Source: Puccinellia tenuiflora
Lineage: Eukaryota > Streptophyta > Magnoliopsida > Poales > Poaceae
DNA: 64,000 bases
Assembly: GCA_012064385.1 (NCBI GenBank)
Contig: QRDG01000848.1
Span: forward strand, 124,001 to 188,000
Reading direction: 5' to 3'
Of this stretch, positions 1 to 10,986 are shown piece after piece; the stretch's first letter is position 1, and each line of letters begins with the position of its first letter. The notes beneath the pieces are model-generated. The model saw nothing but the letters and a program-made list of their open reading frames with translations. It had not been told where the DNA came from and made no database searches. The translations under genes and the position numbers were made by a program.

Positions 1-189
1 CGGCGGAAAGGTTGTCAATCTTTCCGGTCTCGCAGAAAACAAAGCGGTTAATTGTATAGTGAAATAGATGAATTATGAAAATGGACCAGAGGAGTAATGA
101 TGGTGAAAAGTGATGAATAAAGGTTGCAATCAATGTAAAAATATGGACTAGGGGCCATGGGTTCACTAGTGGAGTCTCTCAAGTAAATC
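1..189 (-). repeat. Fragment of the 3' LTR of element 0
   Basis: Nearly identical by eye to 18302-18489, which belongs to the 5' LTR of the same element beyond the nested insertion. The similarity stops abruptly after a shared CAAGTAAAT. The LTR continues off the left edge of the window. Confidence 0.8.
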
Positions 190-2939
190 TTGATCAAGAT
201 AGTAATGCAAAGCACATGATGTGAATAAGGTGATCCAAAAAAATTGCCTATAGTTGACATTAAGCAAACAATGATTAACAAACGCTAGCTAACAAATGCT
301 AAAAACTTTTCATGAATAAGTGCGTTGGAGACATGGAACCATACATAAGGTTTAGAAAGAAGAATTGCAAATTATGTCTCCAATGTAAAGTATCAATCAT
401 TCTTCAGAGCATCTAATTAGTCATTCATGAAAATAGCCAAGCTCAAGTCAAGTGTCCTAATCCATCTACTTCACAAATCAGCTGTTTCGAAGTCTACTCA
501 ACTAATGCAAGTAAGAAGTGGCTTTGGCACCAAGATGTTATGGCAAAGAGAACAATGATGGAAGTTTGGAAGGTCAAAAAGAAAGGCTCAAACAGTGGAG
601 AAGGTAACCACAAGACAGAAGGAAGTCCCGTAGTTGACACTGTATGAGGAGTAGTGATTGCCATGCAACGGATGAACATAGAGCTATATGTGTATGAAAG
701 TTCTCCAATGGAACTAGTGGGGGTGCATCCAACTTGCTTGCTCATGAAGACCTAGAGCTCACTTTAGGAGGCTCATCCTTGGAATATACAAGCCAAGTTC
801 TATAACGTTAGTTCCCCACTTAGTTATACTACTAAAACAACATGAGAACTCTACAATAAAGTGTAGGTGCTACTAGCACAAGTGTGGTAAAAAGGATAGT
901 AGTGTTGCTCCCTCTCTCTTTTTCTATTTTTTTGGATTTTGGGTGGCCTCCTTGGCTCTTTTAAATGCTCTCTCATTTGGCCTCCTTTGGGCTCTTTTAT
1001 TCTTCTCTCTTTTTTTATTTTATACCTCACTGTAGGAGCAACACTCTATATTACAATTGGATCATCACACTTTTTGGTACTCATAACTCATAAAAATAAT
1101 ACATGATGTATAAAAGGAGATATCCATGACCGAGCGTAGTGTGGAAAAAATGTAGAACATGTGGCAAGCCACGCAGCACACTAACTCAATGATCAAGCAA
1201 ACTATATGGTAATGAAGAACGACATCAAGTCATGTAATGTAATGATGGATGTTGCATGGCAATGTATCTCGGAACGGCTATGGAAATGCCGTGATAGGTA
1301 GGTATGGTGGCTGTTTTGAGGGAGATAGTTGGCTTATGTGTAGGAGAACAGGATGAAGTTCTCCCACGGAGTTGGATGTACTCGCAAAGTATGCACCAAT
1401 CTCAATGTGAGAGAGGGCATTGCGCAGCACCGAAGAGGCTAGCAAAATATGGAAGTGGAAGTGCCAAAAAACCAAAACTCACAATGCATTTCGTATATTG
1501 CAAACAACTAGCAGTTTCAATGTTCCACAAATGGTTAGAGACCCCCCGAGAGGGATCGTGGTGGCGACACAAGTGCCCCGTTGGTTTCCCCGACCGTTGC
1601 AGTAACTACCCACTAGGAACTTATTTTCAACTGAGGAGAATTCATGACACATTAGCATTGTTGACTTAGGTTGTTTAGTTCAGAAAAGTACGGCTCCACG
1701 TTTTACTAACACATCTCCACTAATCAGATCTAACACCATTAACTAACAAATTTTAACCATTAGTTATTTTAATGTCTCAAAACAATTGAAAAGTATCAAA
1801 TTATCCACATAGTGATCTACAAGACTATGCAGGTTTTTTCTACTTCATACCACTACCACATGCATAGCATTTTACCGATCTAACACATTAACCAAGAAAC
1901 CAAAACAACTCTCTAACAAATTTAAGTGAAGAACAAGAGAGTTTAACATCAACCACTAGCATCTATAAATAAGATAAAAGCTAAAAGCGAGAGCTTACTA
2001 GCAAACAAATAGTAGCTAAGAATACTCAACAAAATATAAGCGAAGCACAGGAGTATTCAAATAAAAAAGCGGAGCGTGTCTCTCTACCACACAAATAAAG
2101 CAATGATCAAACAATCATATGACCATAAAAATAACAAACAAAACTGAAAGTAAAAAGATGCTCCAAGTATAGCACATAATATGTAAAGTGATAAAAACTT
2201 AGTTCAACGAAGACGACCTCATGATAGTCGATGAAGAAGAGGGGATGCCTTGGGCATCCCCAAGCTTTGATGCTTGATAGTTCTTGATATTCAAAGGGGG
2301 TGTCATGGGGACATCCCCAAGCTTGAGCTCTGATCCATCTTCAATTTTTTCATTATCCTCTCCTTTGGAACTTAAAAACTCTCTTCACACAAAACTTCTC
2401 ATAAACTGATTAGAGGGTTAGTGCTCATAAATTAAAATGCACATGTGTTCAACTCAAGACAAATTGCAAACAACTTTATTAGGCATTAGCTACTGTTCAC
2501 TAAGTCTCAATGTGGCACTCCACCTATAGAGTATCACATTTAACGATAGTAAAGAGACAAATGCAAAATAAAAGCCGAATCTGTCAAAATCTGAACAGTC
2601 TGAAAAGATCGAATTTTTCGAGGAACTTATGTAGCTCAAATTAGAAAACTTAAAACTAACAAAAGATAGATAAAAGTATCAGACTTGCGTTCTAAAAATT
2701 TCAGAAAAATATAAAATTCATAGATTTTTTGGATTTTCGAACAGTGAAGGACAGAAATCTGTTTCTGGACAGCAAAACAACACCTCGCACTTTCAATGCA
2801 TTAGACGCTAAACTTGGCACAAAAAACCAAAAGAAAAAGATACAATGAAGTTGCTACAGAGGCAACAACTTCAAGACTCAAGAAAATTAAAAACCAAACT
2901 GAAAGTAAAAGATAGGTTGCCTCCCAAGAAGCGCTTTTC
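190..2939 (-). other. Long non-coding 3' region of element 0
   Basis: AT-rich sequence downstream (minus strand) of the gag-protease remnant. It contains T-rich tracts near 905-1020 and two similar GC-containing hairpin-like stretches at about 2240-2320 built around GGGGAT/ATCCCC. The short ORFs here (for example 494-745 minus, 83 aa) have no recognisable domain. I see no gene other than the element's untranslated region and probably part of its 3' LTR. Confidence 0.6.
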
Positions 2940-2973
2940 TTTAACGCCTTTTAGCTAGGCGCAATGCCAAATA

Positions 2974-3413
2974 TCAAGTTTTTTCGGAGGCCTTTGCAAC
3001 ATCAAGAGCATAGCTTGACCTTATGATTGATTCAAAAGGAAGCTTTTTTCTCTTTCTAGGGAAGTGCTCCATCCCTCTTCTGAGGGGGAACTGAAATCTT
3101 ATATTTCCCTCTTTCATATCAATAATGGCACCAACGGTTCTAAAAACGGTCTTCCCAAAATAATAGGACAAGAAGCATTGCACTCAATGTCCATAACAAT
3201 AAAGTCAATGGGAATATAGTTATCATTAACAACAATAAGGCATTCATCAACTCTACCAAAAGGTTTCTTTTTAGAAGAATCAGCAAGATGAACATTTAAA
3301 TAGCACTCTTCCAAAGGATTTAAATTGAGCATATCATAGAAACTTTTAGGCATAACAGAAACACTAGCACCAAGATCACACAAAGCATTACAATCAAAGT
3401 AATTTATTTTCAT
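2974..3413 (-). pseudogene. Retropepsin (aspartic protease) remnant of element 0
   Basis: The retroelement protease releases gag and pol products from the polyprotein. The minus frame from 3413 contains the active-site-like motif CDLGASVSVMP and the flap/C-terminal ILGRPFL, as in Ty3/gypsy Athila-type proteases. The frame breaks at about 3120-3180: the next part of the same domain, with EGNIRFQFPL and ending at 2974, is in another frame. No reverse transcriptase follows. The Asp-Leu-Gly of the active site, in place of Asp-Ser/Thr-Gly, is seen directly and would be unfavourable for catalysis. It is a pseudogene within a non-autonomous element. Confidence 0.8.
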
Positions 3414-3529
3414 CTTAATAGTGGGTTCCCATCCATCTTATAATTTTCTAGGAATAGAAGTTTCTAGCTTAAGCTTTTCTTCCCTAGCCTTGATGAGAGC
3501 ATCGGTAATATGTTTGGTGAAGGCAATAT

Positions 3530-4902
3530 TTAATTTACTAGCATCCGGTGACTTAGCAAGTTTTGTAGAAACTTTATGACTTCAGTGAGATTGCAATTAT
3601 CAAAATCAATTTTATCATCTTTAAATAGGCTAGGAGGTTCCTCATTGGTAGTTTGGATAGTATAAACTTTAACAGTTTTCCTATTCATTTCAGCAATTCT
3701 AGCTTCTTCTTTCTCTCTAGCCCACCTAGCTTTCAAGCGAGCCATCATCCTTTCATTCTCATTAATTTTAATATAAATAGCATTTAAAGATTCAGTAGGC
3801 TTGTCTTGAAGAGGAGTGGTTCTAATTTTTCAAATTTCAACACCATGAGCAAGATCTTCCACTTTAGAGACAAGTCTATCCAATCTTTCAAGTTTCTCTT
3901 CGACAGTTTTGTTGAAAGCTTTTTGCGAAGTGATAAATTCTTTTAAAACATTTTCAAGATCAGATGACACATTCTTATTAGGATTATAAGAATTACCATA
4001 GGAATTGCCATAAGAGTTGCCATTATTGGGAGGATAAGGCTTATAGTTGTTACTACCAAAATTATTTCGATAAGCATTATTGTTGAAGTTACTTCTATTA
4101 AGAAAATTAACATCAACTTGATCCTTTTCTTGGGAAATTAATTAAGCAAGTGGGACATTATTAGGATCAATATGGGACTGATTGGTAGCAAGCATAGACA
4201 TAATCATATCAACCTTATCACTCAAAGAGGAAATTTCCTCGACAGAATTTACCTTCTTACCACTTGGAGCTCTTTCGGTATGCCATTGCGAATAATTTGT
4301 CATCATCTCATCCAAGAGTTTAGTTACTGCACCTAATGTTGTGGACATGAAGGTACCTCCCACTGACGAGTCCAAGAGGTTCCTTCAAGAAAAATTCAAA
4401 CCTGCCTAAAAGGTTTGGAAAACCATCCACATAGTTAATCCATGCGTGGGACAATTTTTAACCATAAATTTCATTCTCTCCCAAGCTTGAACAACATTTT
4501 CATTATCAAATTGTCTAAAGTTCATAATGTTACTCTTTAATTGTATGATTTAGCAGGTGGATAATATTTTCCAATGAAAGCATCTTTGCATTTAATCCGA
4601 GAATCAATACTATTTCTATGCGAAGACAATAACCATTCTTTTGCTCTCCCTCTCAAAGAGAAAGGGAAAAGCTTCAGTTTTATGATGTCACTTGTTACCT
4701 CTTTATACTTTTGCATATCACATAACTCAACAAAGTTATTTAAATGAGAGGCGACATCATCAGTACTAGCACCAGAAAATTGCTCTTTCATAACAAGATT
4801 TAACAAGGCAGGCTTAATTTCATAAGATTTCGCTTTAGTAGCGGGTGGAGCAATTGGAGAGCATATGAAATCATTGTTATTAGTGCTAGTAAAGTCACAC
4901 AA
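3530..4902 (-). pseudogene. Gag pseudogene of element 0
   Basis: Gag forms the virus-like particle that packages element RNA. Minus-strand frames at 4902-4537 and 4375-4142 carry a retrotransposon gag core (LKLFPFSLRGRAKEWLLS, then further on QWHTERAPSGKK and SLSDKVDMIMSML). An Asn/Gly/Tyr-rich linker and a coiled-coil-like charged segment (EEKLERLDRLVSKVEDL) follow around 4130-3830, before the 3748-3530 piece. The reading frame is interrupted after 4537, by a stop near 4417, and again near 4142. There is no clear zinc knuckle. The start at 4902 is taken because upstream sequence in frame is not gag-like. It is certainly non-functional as it stands. Confidence 0.8.
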
Positions 4903-5090
4903 CTTGGTGTTTTAAGTGGAAGACATAATGATAAAATAAAATAAAAGACAGGAATAAAGTCTACACTATTTTTTTGGGTTTTAAAATTTTGCAACAAGAA
5001 AATAAGCTAACGAGAAATAAAACAAGCAAGAAAAAAAAACAAAGTAAAGTGATTGAGAGTGTGAGACTCCCCTTGCTGTAGCTCCAAGAT

Positions 5091-5119
5091 CCCCAGCAAC
5101 GGCGCCAGAAAAGAGCTTG
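5091..5119 (-). repeat. Second, imperfect PBS copy
   Basis: Repeats 5175-5203 with one mismatch across the PBS and the following AGAAAAGAGCTTG. The two copies are 84 bp apart, so the PBS and LTR-adjacent spacer have been duplicated in the leader. Confidence 0.75.
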
Positions 5120-5174
5120 CTAAGTGCTGGCAAAGTTGGCGGGGACTAATCTTCTTATGTGTCTTTAGTGCATT

Positions 5175-5191
5175 CCCCGGCAACGGCGCCA
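5175..5191 (-). other. Primer binding site of element 0 (tRNA-Asp type)
   Basis: The minus strand reads TGGCGCCGTTGCCGGGG, the PBS characteristic of Athila-like elements. It lies 10 nt inside the LTR end (TG at 5202-5203 on plus, CA on minus). A near copy of this PBS with its flank lies at 5091-5119. Confidence 0.85.
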
Positions 5192-5201
5192 GAAAAGAGC
5201 T

Positions 5202-5399
5202 TGATTGCTACTGATGAAGAGTTGGGTGGTGCCCCAAGCGAAGGCGGAGATGTAGCAAGCAGCAGTTTTCCCTCGATAACGAACCGAGGTTTATCGAACC
5301 AGTAGGACCTTGAAATCAACAACAAAGTGAATGTTGAAGATCTCTGGCACTTAATCTTCAACAGATGTGGGCCTGCACACACTCAACCAAAATACTTTG
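5202..5399 (-). repeat. 5' LTR of element 0, proximal part
   Basis: Lies between the PBS spacer and the insertion point of element 1. It ends in the CTTTG target and resumes after the nested element at 18290. Confidence 0.8.
5395..5399. repeat. Target site duplication CTTTG, left copy of element 1
   Basis: CTTTG immediately precedes the TGTGGGG terminus at 5400. The identical CTTTG follows the terminal ...GTTACA at 18290-18294. A 5-bp duplication is standard for gypsy integrase and proves one integration event. Confidence 0.92.
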
Positions 5400-5638
5400 T
5401 GTGGGGACCCCAGACTAGCTGTCCGAAATACCCTTGTGCCTACATCAGCGATCCCATGATCAGTGTGTCGCTGAGCACAATCAAACTGGTAATCAAGGAA
5501 CATCCATAATTACCGAAGGAATATACTTACTTGATTGAAGTCATATTCTTCAATAGGTACTTGCAGCGGAAAATCACCATACAGCGGGGAGCCCAAGTCA
5601 TTCGCCTTAACCCTACAGGCAACTGACTGGGAAGCGCC

Positions 5639-5694
5639 CTAGTCCGCATTGACGTCAGTTCCGTCTCCTTCTTCAAGCTGCTCTTCTTTAAAAT
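5639..5694 (-). other. Candidate acidic terminal exon in LTR of element 1
   Basis: On minus, a 3'-splice-site-like CTTAGCCAG is followed by a frame entered in phase 1. It reads (D)FKEEQLEEGDGTDVNAD and then TAG. Eight of the 18 residues, counting the split Asp, are Asp or Glu. It lies 35 nt after the hairpin at 5730-5751 and 239 bp before the LTR 3' end. The second LTR has the same module at 14063-14118. Splicing is inferred from sequence only. Confidence 0.45.
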
Positions 5695-5729
5695 CTGGCT
5701 AAGACAATAGCCAGGGACGAAACCATTAT

Positions 5730-5751
5730 GAGTACAATGGGAATTGTACTC
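5730..5751 (-). promoter_or_regulatory. LTR hairpin GAGTACAAT/ATTGTACTC (element 1)
   Basis: Perfect 9-bp inverted repeat with a 4-nt loop, preceded on minus by TTTGC. The same arrangement occurs at 14154-14175 in the other LTR and, in varied form, in all the other long LTRs here. Confidence 0.7.
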
Positions 5752-8700
5752 GCAAACTACCCCCGAAAGAGCATGCACTACCCTTTTCTTTTTTTTTGTT
5801 TATAGTTTGAGTAAAACTTTGTTTGCTTTGAAAACTCTAATCTTTATTGAAAAGAGAATGATAGACTTTTGTTCAATAAAACTTTGTCTGAAAACTCTAT
5901 AACTTTGGTTGAAGTAAAATAAGAGAAATTTTATGACTTTTCATAATCCTTGTATATTTTTCAAAACATCTATAGCCTTTGTTAAACAAAACGAAAAGAA
6001 GGCTTTAGATTCTTTTTTTTTTCCATAAAACTGTCTTTGTAAAGAGTTTTCTTTTAAAACATTTTTCCCGAAAAATAGCTGTTTGTTTAAAATAAGAAGT
6101 CCCTTTTTAAAAACGTTTTTCCTGGAAAAATCACCATTTTGTTTATTTATCCAAAACTCCTCCTTTTTCCCGACCATGTCTCATCATGGTCCAATTATTT
6201 CCAACAACTCATACCAGCACATTGGCATAGTTGCATAAAACATCCTTCACATCATTTTCTCTTTCAAATCTCAAACCTTTTTCCAAAACTTGCACATAGT
6301 CTAGTACAGCCTCCCAACTGTCCATATCCGAGGACTCGGCTATTCGAATAGTTTTACCCTCTGCAGAGGTAGCACGCTTTTCCCACACCCATCCGGTAGC
6401 TCATCGTGTCTGCCACGTCCCGCCATACAAGGTGTATGCGAAGTTGAGCCACCGACCATAGCCTTTCCTTTGCTCATGCTAGTATAGGACCCTACCCTTA
6501 CGATTTCACCATTCCTTCAACACCTAGTACAGGATCCCCCGTCGAGGAACCTAGATGTAAGGACTCGCAGTTTTGCCCGGCGAGCACGAAGCCCTTCAAT
6601 CCCGCACAAGCCAACATATTGCCGGGACCCAGGTCAGGGGTTAGAGTCGCCATGCTCATCCCCTCACGCATAACGGAGTCGTCTCCGTCGATGAGGTATC
6701 CAGTACTAACACGAGCAAATTATATGACTACGCCCGTTCCCATATTTGGGTAGATGTGGTCGCACAGGTTATCGGCTGGTCGTCATGGTACTAAGACACA
6801 ATGTGCATTTTTCATAAACATTACCGATCACCTCGTTTCCACTTCCATACCGACCATTCGGCCTTCCACATTCTTCCAAGTACTTTGAAAAGGAGTTTTG
6901 GAATAAATCATATTTTTCCATCCTATAGTTATACATATCTACTCTTGGCAAAATAGTTTTTCATATCTTTGTAAAAAGGTTTTTAAAATCATCGCTACTT
7001 TTGAATACTTCAAGTGATCAAATAGATGAATATAAATGCAAGCTCAGTGAAGTAGCTTGCCTGTTTTCAGCATAATGTCCCTGGACTTCTCCTTACTGAT
7101 CAAAGAAATAAACTCTGATTCTTCTCCAATAAATCCTTTCCAATATCACCCAGGTAGCGTTTATATCTAGCGTCGCAAAAGGGAAAGAACACAATCAACA
7201 CACAGTAGGACACTCCAACAACAATCATCAAGCAATTACTAACAAACAACAATCATGATGGAAAACTATTAGTTAACAAACAAGTTTGGCAGTCACCTTA
7301 CTACTCATGTTTATAAAAATATGGTTAAAGTTGTGATTAAGCATTTTTATTTAAACAGGAAATACTTCAGACAAAAGTTAAGCTATCAAGTAATCTCTAT
7401 AATTCAAATATCTCACCAATCTAAGGTAGAAATATTACTAGACACTCAAGCTAGCACTCAACTTGAATATAACCAAGCTTAACAAGCAAAGCAATTATAT
7501 TAATCACACAAAGTAATCTAATCATCAAAATAAACAAGCAGTATATACCATTTCTAAATTACTCAACCAAGCACCACAACAACTATCAAGCATCACACAT
7601 AGCTACTATACTCACAAAGCAACACAATTTGATTTCAATTTTAATTTAATTATCTATTATTTAAATGTGTCACAAATATGGCAGAAACTAGTGGTGCATG
7701 TTTAATTGCACAACTTAAGTTCTGTTGATCATAAAAATACAAACTAAAATTCTGTGGATAGCTACTGATTTATAGGAAACAACCCAATTGGATTTAATTC
7801 AATTTGAGTTATTAAACTCCCTGTATAAATGTTTTAATCCAGAAGGTCAGTTTTCTTGTTTTTGCTACAACTCAAGTTAATTGTATTCAAAAATTAAATC
7901 CTTTTAGGGATAGCTAGTATTTCTTATATGTGAGCTAACAAAATTGGTTTGACCTCATTTGGATTAGTAGAGTATCAGAAACAAACAAGTTTAGGTTTTA
8001 TACCTTCTGTTGCATTTTGATTACCATTATTTATTTATTAATCTAAATGGGGTGAAACCACTTTAGTTAGTTAGATAATTTCATAAGCTTTCCAGAACAT
8101 TTTCATTTGCTATTTTTAGATTTTTAGATCTCAGGTTATTGGTTTTCAAATTCTAATCAAATTTCTGACAGAAGTTTTTATCATTTTAAGTGTTAACAAC
8201 TAGCTGATTTGATAATTTCATTCTGACTTGACCACAACATCAAATGGATTCAAACCAGTGGAATTGGGTTCACTAGTTAATATACTTTTAATAAAATTTT
8301 AGTTTGATAATTTTGGTTAAACCAATATCTGGGAAGCATCTCCCAAAGTTGGTACCAATATAACCTTTCTGAGTTTTCAGTTAAAACTAACACCTTTGTC
8401 ATTTTTATTTCAAATGGGAAATATGTCCAACAAGGATCATGGCCTGCATCTATGTGAAGATGGCATGTTATACTAGCTACAAGATTTTAGTTTGCTATTT
8501 TTAGGCCTCTGGTTCAATAGCAATTTGCATGGGAAGTGGGCTATCTTTATTATTTCATGTGCTAAACTGAACTGATTAGCTATCTTCCTCAGATTATATC
8601 TTCTGTATAAAATTTTATTTTGAGGTCACACCACTTGGTCATGTCAGTACTCTAACAATACTAACATGACATGCTAATGCTAACATCTAAATAAATCTAG

Positions 8701-8959
8701 AATAAATTTTATGATTGGATCAAAAGGCCTAAGCAGTAATCTGTTTTCAGAAGTTTCTGAAAACAGACAGAACATAGCTACTTTGCCTCATGTTTCCATC
8801 AAGCTAGACTAATTATTTTGGAAATCTAAAAGTTGCATCTGAATCTATGTGATTTGCTCTTTCTAACCATGCAAATATTTAAAATTTTGGTTGGGCAGAT
8901 TTCTCACAAAATGCATGCAAAGGTGGCTACTCTAAAACTGGTTCCAGCACTTAGCAGTT

Positions 8960-9770
8960 TTTCCAGAAAAATTAAATCGGGCGGGAACTAGCCGGGACCG
9001 TTGATCTCGAGATCGACGGCCCACGGCCATCGTCTCCATCCCGACGGCAGAGAGCTAGGAGAGAGAGAGGGTGGCCGGGGAAGGCACCTGCCGGCGGCGA
9101 GGGGCTCCGGGGCGGCTTGGGGTCGACGGAGGGTGGCTAGGGCTGCGCCTGGACACCGGTGGCGTCGCCGGAGATGGGCTGCAGCGGCGGCGCGGCTCGG
9201 TGGCCGAGCTGCTTGAAGAGGAGCTCGAGCTCCTCTCTGCTGCTCCTGGGTGAAGGGGGAGGGGTACGGTGGTGGTGTGGTGCTGGGTAGTGGCCAGGGG
9301 TGGCCTTTATATAGGCGGGAGCGGCTTGGTGCGAGGGGGGGCACGGGCGCGGCCAGGCATGGACGCGGGCGGCACGGGCGGCGTGCGGGGGCGGCTTGGT
9401 CGGCGACGAGCAGGGCGAGTGAGGCACGGGCGCGGTGCCTGCGGGTAGTGGGGTAGCGTGGGCGTGCCGTGGACGGTCGGGGCCGGCTCGGGAGGGTGCT
9501 GGTCGGCCGGGGTGGCTGCGGTGCAAGCGTGCATGCAGGGTGCTCGACAGCGGGTCTGGCCGGCAGGGCACCGGCGATTTCGGCCAGGGGAGGGGGTCCT
9601 GGTGCGAGTGATCGACATGTGGTGGTTTAGGGAGGCAAGGGCAAGCTCCAGGACATGGTGGCTTGCCTCCTGGCTGCTGGTTTGCCAAGTGGCCGTGGTG
9701 ATGGCCATGTCCATGGCATGGGTGTTTGGGGCTAGGGTTTAGGGCGTGGGGAGTGTGGGGATTGTCCAGA
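8960..9770 (-). other. GC-rich promoter and leader region of element 1 LTR
   Basis: Sharp GC island inside an AT-rich LTR. On minus it holds the TATA box and a downstream pyrimidine-rich CTCTCTCTCTCC tract. The ORFs on both strands (up to 242 aa) are low-complexity Pro/Ala/Arg/His and span the TATA box, so I treat them as compositional, apart from a possible first exon. Confidence 0.6.
9307..9313 (-). promoter_or_regulatory. TATA box of element 1 LTR
   Basis: The minus strand reads CCTATATAAAGGCC within the GC island. This is the expected U3/R promoter position. It is absent from the 5' LTR copy (13824-18289). Confidence 0.7.
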
Positions 9771-10950
9771 ACGTGCAGGGTATGCTGGGGTGTGTGCTGG
9801 ACATGAGGGAGACAAGGTTGGGGCAAGTTTGGGGCTGCCATTGAATATAGGGTATAGGGCACCATCTAACACTATGTGACACTATATGGCACTATTAGCA
9901 AATGGTGAGATACAAGTGGGCAAATGGTTGTGGGAAATGAGTATAGATGTTGGTGATTTTTTTTTGGTGCTATGATGGAAATTATTTGATAAGTGCATCA
10001 TAGCACATTTTGTGATTTGGTAAAATTAAAGAAAGTAATAGAATTTTAGACTTAAGATTTTTGGAAATATGTTTTGAGAGGGAAGAAATATTAGAGCAAA
10101 GTGGGAGTGAGCACTATGCCACCCCACTGATTTTTGGTTTAAAAGAAAATATTAATTTCTCACTTGGAGAAATTTGTGTGGCACTTGTCCCATTATTTTA
10201 TGTGTTGATGCTTTGCTTTTGTTTCTTTTCTTCTCTTCATAATTTTATTTAGCAAACACACACATCAAGCAACAAAACACAACAATATTCACATCACACC
10301 CATGACCACACAATTCAAACAACATGAATTAATCTCACCATCCATTCCATAATTCACCATACTATATTATAAAAATGATCACACTTAATTATGACAAGAT
10401 GTTATCTATAAAATATCCCACTCATAACTTAATAATTTTCAAAAAGTTTGAGAATGGAAATATGTGGGATTACATATTTCCCACTAGTGTTATTTTCAAA
10501 TGGAGTGGAAAATAGAGTTTATAAAATGGGAGTTGCATATACATGCAAAATATCATGGTTGGCTTTAGATAGGAGATAACATATAGATCTCCATATTTTT
10601 GGGAACACATAATTTTGGAAATACTTTTACTTTCTCAACTAAAGGGTATTTTAGTTGTAGCTGAAATCAAACATCATTGAAATAAACTTTGGCCAAAATA
10701 AGATTGGAAAAGATATATGGAATTTACTCTTGTCATAACATGATCACCAAAGTTTAATATGTTTTTATCTTGGTTGGATTCTTGGGTTGATATTTACCAG
10801 TCAAACAAGCATATACATCAAGTCACACAAGGTCAAACAGATCAATATACAGAAAAACACAATCAATAGTGAAGTATTTCAAAAAGTTTTTGTTGGTTCT
10901 GAATTTTGGGTCTTGTTAAATTCTTATTATAAATTTGGGATGTTACAAAT

Positions 10951-10986
10951 CCTTCCCCCCTTAAAATAAATCTCGTCCCGAGATTT
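10951..10986 (-). promoter_or_regulatory. Polypurine tract and adjoining palindrome (element 1)
   Basis: Minus AAGGGGGGAAGG (10951-10962) directly precedes the 3' LTR and would prime plus-strand DNA. Just upstream in sense, 10968-10986 is the perfect palindrome AAATCTCG-GGA-CGAGATTT. Confidence 0.75.

Larger units (their letters stand above)
1..5399 (-). mobile_element. Athila-like Ty3/gypsy retrotransposon (element 0), interrupted
   Basis: Minus-strand LTR element. Seen: an LTR fragment at the left edge, a decayed gag-protease, a tRNA-Asp type primer binding site, and an LTR end at about 5202. Its 5' LTR is split by element 1: it stops at 5399 and resumes at 18290, and 18302-18489 repeats window positions 1-189. 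No reverse transcriptase, RNase H or integrase is present between the protease remnant and the left LTR, so this copy is non-autonomous. The gag type and PBS fit Athila-like elements common in Triticeae; I did not assign a named family. Confidence 0.85.
5400..10947 (-). repeat. 3' LTR of element 1
   Basis: 5548 bp, TG...CA ends. It contains, in sense order on minus: an AT-rich start, a TATA box at 9307-9313, a GC-rich leader (about 9300-8960), a long AT-rich intron-like stretch, and near the end the hairpin and acidic exon-like module at 5751-5639. Confidence 0.9.

Noticed and set aside
9137..9865. 242-aa Pro/His-rich minus ORF
   Set aside because: Runs across the LTR TATA box and GC island and is absent from the other LTR; compositional.
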